Part shown: positions 35,260-44,416 of the stretch, piece by piece | Position numbering within the stretch: the stretch's first letter is position 1 | How the letters are laid out: each line of letters starts with the position of its first letter | Notes under the pieces: generated by a model | What the model was told of the DNA's origin: nothing | What the model saw: only the letters and a program-made list of their open reading frames with translations | Database searches by the model: none | Made by a program: the position numbers and the translations under genes | DNA from: Anaerobacterium chartisolvens | GTDB lineage: Bacteria > Bacillota > Clostridia > Acetivibrionales > DSM-27016 | Reading direction: 5' to 3' | DNA length: 64,000 nt | NCBI RefSeq assembly: GCF_003337415.1 | Contig: NZ_QPJT01000001.1 | Location: forward strand, 186,001-250,000

Positions 35260-35305
35260 TTAGTCGACTAATATAATAGTATAACATGACAAGGTTGTTT
35301 GTCAA
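35260..35305 (-). promoter_or_regulatory. Promoter and MarR-type operator
   Basis: TTGACA (35305-35300) and TACTAT (35281-35276), 18-bp spacing, followed at the expected transcription start by the 12-bp palindrome TTAGTCGACTAA (35260-35271). A repressor bound there would block transcription of marR and the exporter. Confidence 0.7.
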
Positions 35306-35449
35306 TATTTTTATGTGAAGCGTTTGGATTCAATTTCTGGAGTTGGAGAGCGGATTGCTGCACAGACTATAAGTAACACCCGGCTTTGATGCTGCTACAT
35401 TCAAAGGAACCCCGTCCTTTTGCTCAAAAGCCTATGATGGATACAAAAT

Positions 35450-35526
35450 GGAGAGAAATCACTGAATTGAAATTGCTGCTGAGTACGAAGTGCATCCAAA
35501 GCTAGCTCAAGCCGTTGGAAGGCAAA
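35450..35526 (+). pseudogene. Possible IS3-type transposase OrfA remnant
   Basis: A short frame with an internal stop reads IEIAAEYEVHPKLAQAVGRQ, which resembles the HTH core of IS3-family OrfA proteins (IASEYxVHPxxI). Nothing else of an insertion sequence is visible, and no terminal repeats were found. It sits at the edge of the aminoacyl-tRNA-synthetase/radical-SAM cluster, in the gap 35306-35531, otherwise empty. Confidence 0.35.
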
Positions 35527-35531
35527 ATTGC

Positions 35532-36401
35532 TTATTCCCACATTTCAGCTAATTCCTTATATTTGGGTTCTTCTTCAATAAAAGTTGAAACCAACCCGAT
35601 GCTTTCCAAATATTCGCTGACCGCCATCATTCCAAACCTTTCAGTTGCATAGTGTGAGCCGCCCAATATATTAATCTTTAGCCTCTCCGCAAGTTTTCTG
35701 AATTTAAGATTATTAACTCTCGAATACTCATTGCCTTCGCAAAAAGCAATACCTGTAACATATGTATCACAGCCCTGATTTGATGCATATCTCAGGTATT
35801 CTTCAGAATCTCCTCCTCCAGACACTATGGCTACAAGCTGACATCTATCATTAAAACGCAGAGCTTGAAGCTTTGACAATCCAAGTGAATTTTTTATCTT
35901 TGCGTATAAACAGTCATAGCTTAAATCAATATCGCAGATACAGCCAAATGCATCATTTTCAACATACAGCTTGGCTTTTGTTTTCAATCCTAATACTTTA
36001 ACCAGATTAATTGATGGAGAAAAATATTCGTGTCTATCTAATGCACTATGAATTACATAAACATTCAGCCCTGATTTAACACATTTTTTGTATGAGTGCT
36101 GTTGTAATGATTCAAACTTTCCGGGGAATTCAAGCCAGTCAAGCGGGTGCTTAACAATAAGGAAATCCACGTCACTACTTATAGCTTTTTCTACAATATA
36201 ATCATTCAAAAAGCATGCTGCAGCTACTTTTTTAACTGAACTTTTTCCTGACAGCATTAAGCCTTGATAAGTCTTAAAAAAACTGTTTGTACAGTAGTCT
36301 CTATAGTATAAATCAGTACTAGGCATTATATTCGAAAAAACATCGGTTAATCCAACATCAAACTGATCGTTTAATGTATTTATCAAAATTTCGGTTTCCA
36401 T
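35532..36401 (-). CDS. Nif3-like dinuclear metal-centre protein
   Basis: 289 residues of the Nif3/YbgI/DUF34 family: VKHPLDW (His ligand) near residue 83, YVIHSALDRH near 115, SGGGDSEEYL near 195 and GGSHYATERFG near 248 supply the usual His, Asp and Glu ligands. The N-terminal Asp-rich VGLTDVFS region is divergent from typical members. The family's exact role is open; metal insertion has been proposed. Here it is the last gene of the pheS-pheT-radical SAM operon, so it may serve a metalloenzyme of the cluster. Confidence 0.75.
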   Translation of the reverse strand: METEILINTLNDQFDVGLTDVFSNIMPSTDLYYRDYCTNSFFKTYQGLMLSGKSSVKKVAAACFLNDYIVEKAISSDVDFLIVKHPLDWLEFPGKFESLQQHSYKKCVKSGLNVYVIHSALDRHEYFSPSINLVKVLGLKTKAKLYVENDAFGCICDIDLSYDCLYAKIKNSLGLSKLQALRFNDRCQLVAIVSGGGDSEEYLRYASNQGCDTYVTGIAFCEGNEYSRVNNLKFRKLAERLKINILGGSHYATERFGMMAVSEYLESIGLVSTFIEEEPKYKELAEMWE

Positions 36402-36451
36402 GAGTTGCAGTCCTCCAATTTTATGATTATGAAGTGAAATTTAAACTTACA

Positions 36452-37765
36452 TTAATTTACAATAATATCCGAAAAGTCTCTATGATAGTATGTTAGAGGA
36501 TGTTTAAACTCGTCATAGATGAATTCTAATAGATTATTTATTTCAGTATTTGTCATACTGGTAGTTTCAATATTTGAATATGTAGAGTTGAAAACTTGAT
36601 TTATAAATTTTATTCCGTATTTCTCCATATTGTTATATATTTCTGTTCCTATCACAGGTGCTAGTGCCCAAAATCTACTTTTCATAGACTTTAACTGCCT
36701 ACATATTGAAATGGTATTTTTCACATCATCTACTGATTCTCCAGGTATTCCAACCATAAAGCTGCATCTAATCTCATAGAATCCCATATCTATTACTTTT
36801 TTAAGATTTTCCACAGCAAGGTCAGCCTTAAACTTTTTACCTATGATATCCAGACTTTTTTGATTAAAGGTTTCTATTCCAAATCTTAAGAGTTCACATC
36901 CGCTTTCCTTCATCCTGAATAGCAGGTCATCATTTACCGCATCTATTCTAGTTTCACATCCCCAAACAATGCCCAGATCCTTCAATCCAGAGAGTAAGCT
37001 ATCAAGCCATTTATTATTCGCGGTAAAGAAATCATCCCTAAAGTTGATATAATTGAATCCAAGACTTTTGATATATTCTATTTCCTTAATTACTGTTGAA
37101 GCCGGAATTAATTTCAGTTTTCTCTTCCAAATATTTGATGATGAACAAAAAATACAATTATAACTACAACCTCTGCTTGAAATATACGGCAGAAAGCCGA
37201 TTTTATCTTTAACTTTTTTAAGATTGAAATATTCAAATCCTTTTGTCTGTAACGGTAAACAGCTTATATCCTCAATTCGGTCAAACTCTCCGGTTTTTAA
37301 AACATTATTGCTTTCATCTCTATAAATCAGTCCGTTGACCTGATTATACGCATCGGAAAAGTTAATTGCCCTTAACAATTCAGGCAACGAATAATCTCCT
37401 TCTCCTTGTAAAACAAAATCAATTTCAGTATTGTCTCTTAATAAATTTTCTCCTACTAAGGTTGCATGAGGACCGCCCACAACAATTTTAACCAAATCCT
37501 TTGTGCGCTTTATGGCTTTACACAAATTAATAGTTTCTTCTGAATAATAGGTGTAAATAGGTATACAAAAAATAGTATTATCACTATTTTCAATGGAATC
37601 TATTAAGTTTATGTCGTTTTCATCAAATTCCAAATCAAGCACACCAATTTTTTCTATAAAGTCCTTATTTTTTATACAGGAGATCAACTGACAAATATTA
37701 AGAGGCAATTCATATGAAAAACTCTCCAACCCTGATTTGGGATTAATAAAGTAGACTTTCAGCAT
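36452..37765 (-). CDS. B12-binding-domain-type radical SAM protein
   Basis: 437 residues: an N-terminal Rossmann-like domain of the cobalamin-binding type (IVVGGPHATLVGENLL, DFVLQGEGDYSLPELL) without a visible DxHxxG cobalamin-ligand motif, then a radical SAM core with the cluster motif CSYNCIFC (after SSRG, near residue 199) and GxExF-type SAM contacts (LLRFGIETFNQKSLDIIGK). The product is unknown. It lies between pheT and nif3, and is only distantly related to the three tandem radical SAM proteins at 41.3-46 kb. GGGGGGAG ribosome binding site. Confidence 0.8.
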   Translation of the reverse strand: MLKVYFINPKSGLESFSYELPLNICQLISCIKNKDFIEKIGVLDLEFDENDINLIDSIENSDNTIFCIPIYTYYSEETINLCKAIKRTKDLVKIVVGGPHATLVGENLLRDNTEIDFVLQGEGDYSLPELLRAINFSDAYNQVNGLIYRDESNNVLKTGEFDRIEDISCLPLQTKGFEYFNLKKVKDKIGFLPYISSRGCSYNCIFCSSSNIWKRKLKLIPASTVIKEIEYIKSLGFNYINFRDDFFTANNKWLDSLLSGLKDLGIVWGCETRIDAVNDDLLFRMKESGCELLRFGIETFNQKSLDIIGKKFKADLAVENLKKVIDMGFYEIRCSFMVGIPGESVDDVKNTISICRQLKSMKSRFWALAPVIGTEIYNNMEKYGIKFINQVFNSTYSNIETTSMTNTEINNLLEFIYDEFKHPLTYYHRDFSDIIVN

Positions 37766-37814
37766 AAAACTCCCCCCATAAGGTCTTATTCAGTATTTTG
37801 TATTTATTTCTCAT

Positions 37815-39884
37815 TTAAGCATCTTTAAGTGAAACATCCCACTTTGTTTTTAAAATATCTAAAAATTTATTTTCTATTTCCGTAACTTCTTCAGCCGATA
37901 ATGTATTCTGAGTACTTAAGTACTTTAATTGAAGCAATATAGAATGTCTGCCTTGAGGTATACCTTTTCCATCATATAAATCCCTTACCACAACTTTTTG
38001 AATCAAATTACTTACTGATTTAATTTCAGCAATTATATTGCTTACCAATAAGTTTTTGGATACAAGGAAATTATACTCTCTTGTTATAGCCTGATATTTA
38101 GAATCATACTTTATTGATTTATTTTTCTTTTCAACATATTTCAAATTAATTTCTATATACATTACATCATTTTGAATTAACTTGCCATTTGGAACCTTAT
38201 TAATCAATTCGGGATCTATTTGGCCATAAAATCCTATATTTCTCCCATTCACCTTTATGTCTACACCCGTATCCTCCTTGAAAAAAGGCATAGAATTTTT
38301 GCCCTCTTCATAACTCATGCCAAACTCATCAAATATAATATTTAAGTAATTTGATATATCATAAAAAGAATATTTAACATCATTCAATATGCCCCAGCCT
38401 TTTTCTATTCTCACTCCGGTAAAAATAATGCCTATTACATCCTCTTCCTTAAATCCTGTATCGGCACTGTCGTCTCTGAAATAAGTCCTGCCTATTTCAT
38501 ATAAGGCAAGATTTCTATTATCTTTAGTGATATTGTAAGTTATATTTCCTAACAAGGAATAAATCAAGGTCGGTCTCATCAATGCATAATATTGGGATAT
38601 AGGATTTTTTAATATAATATCGGAATATAACTGACTATCCTCGCTTATGTTTAAGATTTCCATACTATTAGCAGGAATAAATGAATAATTAATCATTTCA
38701 TAAAACCCTATTCCGGACATTATATCCCTTATCTTATCCATGTTTTCCCACATGCTGTTTTTTACATAGGTTGCTTTTATCACTGGCATGGTAGGCTCAA
38801 TATTGTGATATCCATAAATTCTTGCAACCTCCTCAATTAGATCTATTTCTCTTAACAAATCCAACCTGTAACTGGGGATTTCCACTTTTATAGTTTCATC
38901 GTCATAAATTTCACATTTAAAATAATACTTATTCAAGCAAGCTATAATTTCTTCTAATGATAAATTTGTTCCTAATATATCATTAGTTTTTGTCTTTCTT
39001 AATTTTAATATATTTTTTTTGTATTCAGAATGTTGATCAAAATAAACCTCATCAACTACCCCTCCACAGATTTCGACTATCATGTCGGCACAGATCATCA
39101 TCGCATATAGCGAACCAGACACATCAATGCCTCTTTCAAATCTAAAAGACGACGGCGTTGATATTTTTAAAGCCCTTGATGCCAAGCGAACATCAACCTC
39201 ATTGAAATTGGCACTCTCAAGCAAGATGTCATAACTGTCTTCCGTTATTGCCGAATCTATGCCACCAATGATACCTGCTATTGAAAGGATTTTCTCATTA
39301 TCAACAATAACAATAGGGCCTTCTGGTATTTCAGTTTCCGACCCGTCCAACGTCATCAGCTTCTGCCGCTTCTTGTTCTTCATTACCCTTATGGTATTGC
39401 CTGATATTTTATTAACATCATATGCATGCATAGGCTGACCCAGTTCAAGCATTACATAGTTTACTATATCTATAACCGGATTTATTGTGTTAATAGACAG
39501 TGCCTCCAGTGATTTTTTAATATAATCAGGAGTCTCGGTTTTTATTTTTATACCACGAATTATTAATGAAGAAAATCTTTTACATATATCGCTATTTTCT
39601 ATATCAATCTTAAATTTTGTATTATCGTTTTTCAAACTAAGTTTAGGCTCTATCTTCAGCGGTGGCAATTCACCATTAAAGGCAGTTATTTCTCTTAATA
39701 TTCCAGTATGATACAGTGCGTCCGGCCTGTTGGCTTTAACTTCTATCGTAACAACTTTGTCTTCTTCAAAATCAGTTACCTTTTTTACCTCTAGCCCTTG
39801 CAAGTTCAATATATTAATGACTTTATCTAAATCTAAGTTTTTACCATTTAATCTTCGCAGCCAATTGAACGAGAACGTAAACAT
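37815..39884 (-). CDS. Phenylalanyl-tRNA synthetase beta-type subunit (second type)
   Basis: 689 residues, about 100 fewer than ordinary bacterial PheT. The N-terminal EMAP-like OB-fold is absent: the B1 strand (FNWLRRLNG) passes quickly to EVKANRPDALYHTGILREITAFNG (B3/B4 region), then B5 and the catalytic-like B6/B7 core, and a C-terminal anticodon-binding ferredoxin-like domain (AITREYNFLVSKNLL, then RHSILLQLKYLS). The editing-domain region is present (NTINPVIDIVNYVMLELGQPMHAYD). It follows its alpha partner by 27 bp. Likely a duplicate PheRS for resistance or for a pathway; I cannot exclude that it is the only PheRS. Confidence 0.75.
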   Translation of the reverse strand: MFTFSFNWLRRLNGKNLDLDKVINILNLQGLEVKKVTDFEEDKVVTIEVKANRPDALYHTGILREITAFNGELPPLKIEPKLSLKNDNTKFKIDIENSDICKRFSSLIIRGIKIKTETPDYIKKSLEALSINTINPVIDIVNYVMLELGQPMHAYDVNKISGNTIRVMKNKKRQKLMTLDGSETEIPEGPIVIVDNEKILSIAGIIGGIDSAITEDSYDILLESANFNEVDVRLASRALKISTPSSFRFERGIDVSGSLYAMMICADMIVEICGGVVDEVYFDQHSEYKKNILKLRKTKTNDILGTNLSLEEIIACLNKYYFKCEIYDDETIKVEIPSYRLDLLREIDLIEEVARIYGYHNIEPTMPVIKATYVKNSMWENMDKIRDIMSGIGFYEMINYSFIPANSMEILNISEDSQLYSDIILKNPISQYYALMRPTLIYSLLGNITYNITKDNRNLALYEIGRTYFRDDSADTGFKEEDVIGIIFTGVRIEKGWGILNDVKYSFYDISNYLNIIFDEFGMSYEEGKNSMPFFKEDTGVDIKVNGRNIGFYGQIDPELINKVPNGKLIQNDVMYIEINLKYVEKKNKSIKYDSKYQAITREYNFLVSKNLLVSNIIAEIKSVSNLIQKVVVRDLYDGKGIPQGRHSILLQLKYLSTQNTLSAEEVTEIENKFLDILKTKWDVSLKDA

Positions 39885-39911
39885 GACTTCTCCCCCTCTT
39901 CATTTATATTG

Positions 39912-40934
39912 TTATAATTGCTCCCATAAAGAAATATCATTTTCATATAATTTTCTTATTTCAGACAGCCCATAATATATAAGAGCCAACCTATTCAGAC
40001 CCAATCCAAATGCTAATCCAGAGTACTTTTCGCTGTCGTAGCCTACCCCTTCAAGGACATTTGGATGAACCATACCCGCTCCCAGCATGGTAATCCAACC
40101 TGAGTAGTTGCATGTTCTGCATCCTTTAGAACCGCACATAATGCAAGACATGTCTATTGCCGCACTCGGCTCTGTGTAAGGATAATATGAAGGGCGAAAC
40201 CTCAATTGAGTAGAATCTCCAAAAACAGTCTTTATAAACTGTGTCAACAGTCCTTTTAAATCTGAAAAAGATATTTTTTCTCCTACCACCAATCCTTCTA
40301 TCTGGTAGAACATTGGCGTATGCTGGGGATCAATATCATCAACTCTATATACAGTTCCAGGCGATACTATTTTAAATGGTGGCTTTATCTTCTCCATGGT
40401 TCTTATTTGTACGGAAGAAGTATGAGATCTCAACAGTATTCCGGGATCGTGTATATAAAATGTATCCTGCATATCACGTGCCGGATGATGGGCAGGCATG
40501 TTAAGCTTCTCAAAATTATTTCTATCCAGCTCTATCTCAGGTCCCTGAACAATGGCAAAACCCATGTTTGTAAAAACCTTCTCTATTTCTCTGCCCAACT
40601 TTATTAATGGATGTATCTTCCCAAACTTAATATTCCTTTTTAAAATAGTATAGTCATATGAATCTTTTTCCTTCTTTGATGTTTCTACATTTTCTTTTAT
40701 TTCATTTATTCCATCTTCAATAAACTTCTTTAATTCATTTATTTGTCTTCCATAATCCTTTTTAATTTTTGAATCTGTAACTAACTTTAACAGATCATAT
40801 AGATTTTTCATCTCCGTCTTGAGGTACTTTTTCTGAAGTTTTAAAATATCGTCGTTAGATAGGCCCTCCTTATTCTCTTCCAAATAATTGCCTTCAATTT
40901 CTTTAATCTTCTCTGAAATTTCAGCCACAATCAT
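39912..40934 (-). CDS. Phenylalanyl-tRNA synthetase alpha-type subunit (second type)
   Basis: 340 residues, a full-length PheS: N-terminal coiled-coil tRNA-binding arm (residues about 1-95), motif 1 (GREIEKVFTNMGF), motif 2 (GTVYRVDDIDPQHTPMFYQIEG), the substrate-pocket segment SYYPYTEPSAAIDMSC, Zn-like cysteines CIMCGSKGCRTC, and motif 3 (AFGLGLNRLALIYYG). Active-site motifs are intact. It forms an operon with pheT, a radical SAM gene and nif3. AGGAGG is only 2 bp from the ATG; a GTG two codons later would have better spacing. AT-rich codon use differs from the flanks. Confidence 0.82.
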   Translation of the reverse strand: MIVAEISEKIKEIEGNYLEENKEGLSNDDILKLQKKYLKTEMKNLYDLLKLVTDSKIKKDYGRQINELKKFIEDGINEIKENVETSKKEKDSYDYTILKRNIKFGKIHPLIKLGREIEKVFTNMGFAIVQGPEIELDRNNFEKLNMPAHHPARDMQDTFYIHDPGILLRSHTSSVQIRTMEKIKPPFKIVSPGTVYRVDDIDPQHTPMFYQIEGLVVGEKISFSDLKGLLTQFIKTVFGDSTQLRFRPSYYPYTEPSAAIDMSCIMCGSKGCRTCNYSGWITMLGAGMVHPNVLEGVGYDSEKYSGLAFGLGLNRLALIYYGLSEIRKLYENDISLWEQL

Positions 40935-41162
40935 TACCTCCTAATAAATCAAAGCTATGATAACCATTAAATATAACCTGTGCATTTATAACCAAAATAA
41001 TAGACATAATTGCAAAGAAATAGATATAGACCAATATTTATCTTTATTATATCCACTTTTTATATCTTATCCCCATTAAATATACTTAAACCAAGTTGAC
41101 ATTACTCTTAATGAATCATATATATTTTCTTGATTTTATACCCATTTATTCCTTTTATAAAA

Positions 41163-41191
41163 AATATAACATTATACTTCCAAGTTGTCAA
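41163..41191 (-). promoter_or_regulatory. Promoter of the pheS-pheT-rSAM-nif3 operon
   Basis: TTGACA (41191-41186) and TATATT (41168-41163), 17 bp apart. The leader of about 220 nt opens with AAAGGA and a 9-codon ORF (41145-41116, MGIKSRKYI). I see no T-box motif in it. Apart from this the gap 40935-41300 holds nothing I recognise. Confidence 0.65.
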
Positions 41192-41300
41192 AACAATTTT
41201 CTTTGCCTACATACAGTCAAATCGATCTGCAACAGGATATTAATTAAAAATTATTATCAATAATTGCTTATTAATTCTTAGAATTAATGATAAGGTCAAT

Positions 41301-42863
41301 TTACTTTGAGTACAGGTATTCATCTAAAAATTTCTGCTTAAAGTCTCCATCAATTTTTTCTCTCTCATCCTTTGAAATCCTGGCCTCCAGTAATACAGAT
41401 ACCTGCTCCTGCTTATTCATAAGCAATTTCTCTATTACTCTGGTATAATACCCGGCTTCCTCATATGAAAAATATTTGGAAGGATTAACGGGATAGAAGT
41501 GTAAGCTGTCCCATAAGCTATTCTTGATAATGGTAGATCCATATTTCTCGTTATAGAAATTGAAATTATTCCAGAGTTTTGTTCCCGGAAAGTCAAACAA
41601 AGGTGAATAATGCGCCGAATCTATGTAGTCTATCCACTTTGTGATAAATTTCAGGGTACTCTTAACCGTTTCGGGAGTTTCTCCGGCATAGAACATTAAA
41701 TGCAAATGTAAAATCGCATTGTTATATTTTTTTACATGAGATATAAATTTTTCGGTTTTTTCAATATAATATTCGGGCTTTTTTGTTTTGCCCATTAGTC
41801 CTAAAATTTCAGGACTAGCTGTCTCCATTCCAATTCCAAAAAGATTACATCCAGATTCATACATCAAGTCAATATACTCTTCCCAATTAGCATCTACTCT
41901 GCTTTCAGAGAACCATTTAATAGAATTAAAGTTTTTCTTTATCCCTTCACAAATATTAATTGTGTTTTTTACATCAACCCCAAATATTGAAGCAAGCAAT
42001 GGATATTCTCTATCCTTGCCATAAATACCAATTGCATATTTTAATTCTTCAATAAATCTCTCGCTCTCCTTTTTCCTGTACTTTTTCCCATTTATGGAGT
42101 AGTTTGTGCAATATTCGCAAGATCCATAACAACCTCGGCTTTCCTCTACATATGGAGGATATGTTAGGAAATTGGGATATAAATCATATTTCACAAACGG
42201 CATATCGTTTATGTCAATAACTTCTGATCTCTGAGTATTCTCAATTATATCGTCATATACAACGTCCTCACAAAAACTATTATTTTTAAATACCTTAGTT
42301 TTAAAAGGAGCTATGTATTCACTATTAATATGTCCTCCCTCTTTCTCCAACATCGAGCATCTAAAAACAATACCACTTATTTCACTGATTGATCTCTTTC
42401 CATCCTGATACTCAAGCAATTCCATAATTGGTATTTCACCCTCATATCTGACAACTACATCAATCTCTTTGCACTCATCTAAAACTACGCCCCCCATTAG
42501 CCCTATGTGATGCCCTCCAACTTCAATCAAGACATCGGGATATACCTGTTTTGCCAATTTAGCTATTTTAAGGACAGCCCTGTACGCCAGTCCAAATGTT
42601 CCGCTTATTCCAATTATTCTTGGTTTTCCTGATTGTAAAGTTTTCTTTAGTTGTTTTTCGATATCATTTATAGAGAGAATATGATCTATGCGAACACTGT
42701 ATCCCTTCCAATCTAAATATGTACCGATAGACAATAAGCCAGGGTTAAATACCTTGTAAGTAAGACCGGAAGGCATAAATAAATTCCCAAACTGTGCTGT
42801 TTTGTCCTCTATATACTCTAGAGGGGGATCAATCAGTAAAATATCATAATCATACTTTTTCAT
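41301..42863 (-). CDS. Radical SAM protein, tandem paralogue 1 (B12-type N-domain)
   Basis: About 520 residues. N-terminal nucleotide/cobalamin-type Rossmann domain (YDYDILLIDPPLEYI; GTYLDWKGYSVRI; IEVGGHHIGLMGG) that lacks DxHxxG, so no His lower ligand is evident; then the radical SAM core with ESRGCYGSCEYC (4Fe-4S cysteines CxxxCxxC) and GIGMETASPEI. The C-terminal part (PGTKLWNNFNFYNEKYGSTIIKN; FHFYPVNPSKYFSYEEAG) is shared almost word for word by the next two genes. Possible chemistry: C-methylation or another radical modification. The start at 42863 matches the N-termini of its paralogues; the frame opens 6 bp upstream. Confidence 0.8.
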   Translation of the reverse strand: MKKYDYDILLIDPPLEYIEDKTAQFGNLFMPSGLTYKVFNPGLLSIGTYLDWKGYSVRIDHILSINDIEKQLKKTLQSGKPRIIGISGTFGLAYRAVLKIAKLAKQVYPDVLIEVGGHHIGLMGGVVLDECKEIDVVVRYEGEIPIMELLEYQDGKRSISEISGIVFRCSMLEKEGGHINSEYIAPFKTKVFKNNSFCEDVVYDDIIENTQRSEVIDINDMPFVKYDLYPNFLTYPPYVEESRGCYGSCEYCTNYSINGKKYRKKESERFIEELKYAIGIYGKDREYPLLASIFGVDVKNTINICEGIKKNFNSIKWFSESRVDANWEEYIDLMYESGCNLFGIGMETASPEILGLMGKTKKPEYYIEKTEKFISHVKKYNNAILHLHLMFYAGETPETVKSTLKFITKWIDYIDSAHYSPLFDFPGTKLWNNFNFYNEKYGSTIIKNSLWDSLHFYPVNPSKYFSYEEAGYYTRVIEKLLMNKQEQVSVLLEARISKDEREKIDGDFKQKFLDEYLYSK

Positions 42864-42942
42864 AACCATTCACTCCATTCATTAACATATCTCATAAATA
42901 AAATATTATTAATTGTTTTTTAGTCAAACACCTCAAAAGAAG

Positions 42943-44394
42943 TCATTTTGCAAACATTTTTTCAATTACATGAGCAAAATGTCCTGCCTCCTCATAAGAA
43001 AAATATTTCGAAGGGTTTATAGGGTAAAAATGGAAGCTGTCCCATGTATCATTTTTGATTATAGTAGATCCATATTTTTCATTAAATTCATTAAACCTAT
43101 CCCAGAGTCTGGTACCGGGAAATGCAATGAGAGGGAAAAAGTCAACCGCACCAATATCCTCCATATGTCTTGTGAGAAATCGCAAATCATCCTTTAACGT
43201 TTCAGGTGTTTCTCCAGCATAAAACATAAAATTTAAAGAAATTTGCGCATCCTTAAATCGCTTTATATTAAATATTAAGCTTTCCGCCTTTTGCAGATAA
43301 TAATCCGGATTTTTTGTTTTGTTCATTTGCCGGAGTGTCTCCTTACTTGCTGACTCCAATCCCACTTCATACTGTCTGCATCCAGATTCATACATTAAGT
43401 CTATATACTCTTCCCAGTGAACATCAACTCTCGTTTCCGATACCCAATTAATCTCTCCATAGTCCCTTTTTATTCCTTCACAAATTTCAATGGTATTTTT
43501 AATATCCACTCCAAAAATGGCTGCCAGAAAAGGATAATGTCTATCTTTTCCATAGATATCAGTCACATATTTCAATTCCTCAAGGAATCTTTTACTCTCC
43601 TTTTTTCTATATTTTCTTCCATTTATAGAGCAATTAGTGCAATATTCACACTCACCGTAACAACCTCTGCTCTCTTCAACATATGGAGAATATTCCATAT
43701 AATTAGGATAAAGGTCAAACTTCATAAATGGCATTTCATTTATATCTGCGGGTTTCGATCTATTTGTATTTACTAAAATATCTTCATACGTAATATCTAT
43801 ACAATTAGCGCTACTTACAAAATGCTTTGCGGTAAAAGGAATAATATTTTTTCCTGCCATCTTTTCATTTTCTTTTTCTAATAGCGAATACCTAAACACT
43901 ATTCCATCTATATCAGTAATAGCTCTTTTTCCGTCAATATATTCAAAAATCTCCATTAATGGATACTCGCCTTCATATCTGATTACAATATCTATATACT
44001 TACTTTCTTTCAGAACGGTTCCTCCAAGCAGTCCCATATGATGTCCTCCTACTATTACATAAACATTGGGATATTTCATTTTAACAAGACTGGCTATGTA
44101 AATAACCGCTCTATAAGACAAACCATAAATCCCACTTATTGCCACTACTCTAGGGCAACCCCAATTCAATGAATCTTTTAATTCTTTTTCCAATTGTTTG
44201 GTACGCGATATATCACAAACTTTAACAGTATAACCTTTCCAATCCAAAAAGGTTCCCATAGATAAAATCCCGGGATTGAAAAATTTTACAGGCAGATATG
44301 AAAAATCTGTAAGCACTCCAAACTGTGCTGTTTTGTCCGAAACAATTTCCAGCGGAGGATTGATAAATAGAACATCATAATCATACACTTTCAT
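42943..44394 (-). CDS. Radical SAM protein, tandem paralogue 2
   Basis: 483 residues, same architecture as its neighbours: MKVYDYDVLFINPPLEIV, FNPGILSMGTFLDWKGY, VGGHHMGLLGG, the cluster motif CYGECEYC and the C-terminal PINPSKYFSYEEAG block. It is about 35 residues shorter at the C-terminus, ending soon after this block. GAGG ribosome binding site. Confidence 0.8.
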   Translation of the reverse strand: MKVYDYDVLFINPPLEIVSDKTAQFGVLTDFSYLPVKFFNPGILSMGTFLDWKGYTVKVCDISRTKQLEKELKDSLNWGCPRVVAISGIYGLSYRAVIYIASLVKMKYPNVYVIVGGHHMGLLGGTVLKESKYIDIVIRYEGEYPLMEIFEYIDGKRAITDIDGIVFRYSLLEKENEKMAGKNIIPFTAKHFVSSANCIDITYEDILVNTNRSKPADINEMPFMKFDLYPNYMEYSPYVEESRGCYGECEYCTNCSINGRKYRKKESKRFLEELKYVTDIYGKDRHYPFLAAIFGVDIKNTIEICEGIKRDYGEINWVSETRVDVHWEEYIDLMYESGCRQYEVGLESASKETLRQMNKTKNPDYYLQKAESLIFNIKRFKDAQISLNFMFYAGETPETLKDDLRFLTRHMEDIGAVDFFPLIAFPGTRLWDRFNEFNEKYGSTIIKNDTWDSFHFYPINPSKYFSYEEAGHFAHVIEKMFAK

Positions 44395-44416
44395 AAAGTA
44401 ACCTCTTTCAACATTA

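Noticed and set aside
40935-41160. T-box riboswitch ahead of the pheS-type gene
   Set aside because: Searched the leader for the conserved T-box sequence and a terminator hairpin; neither is present.
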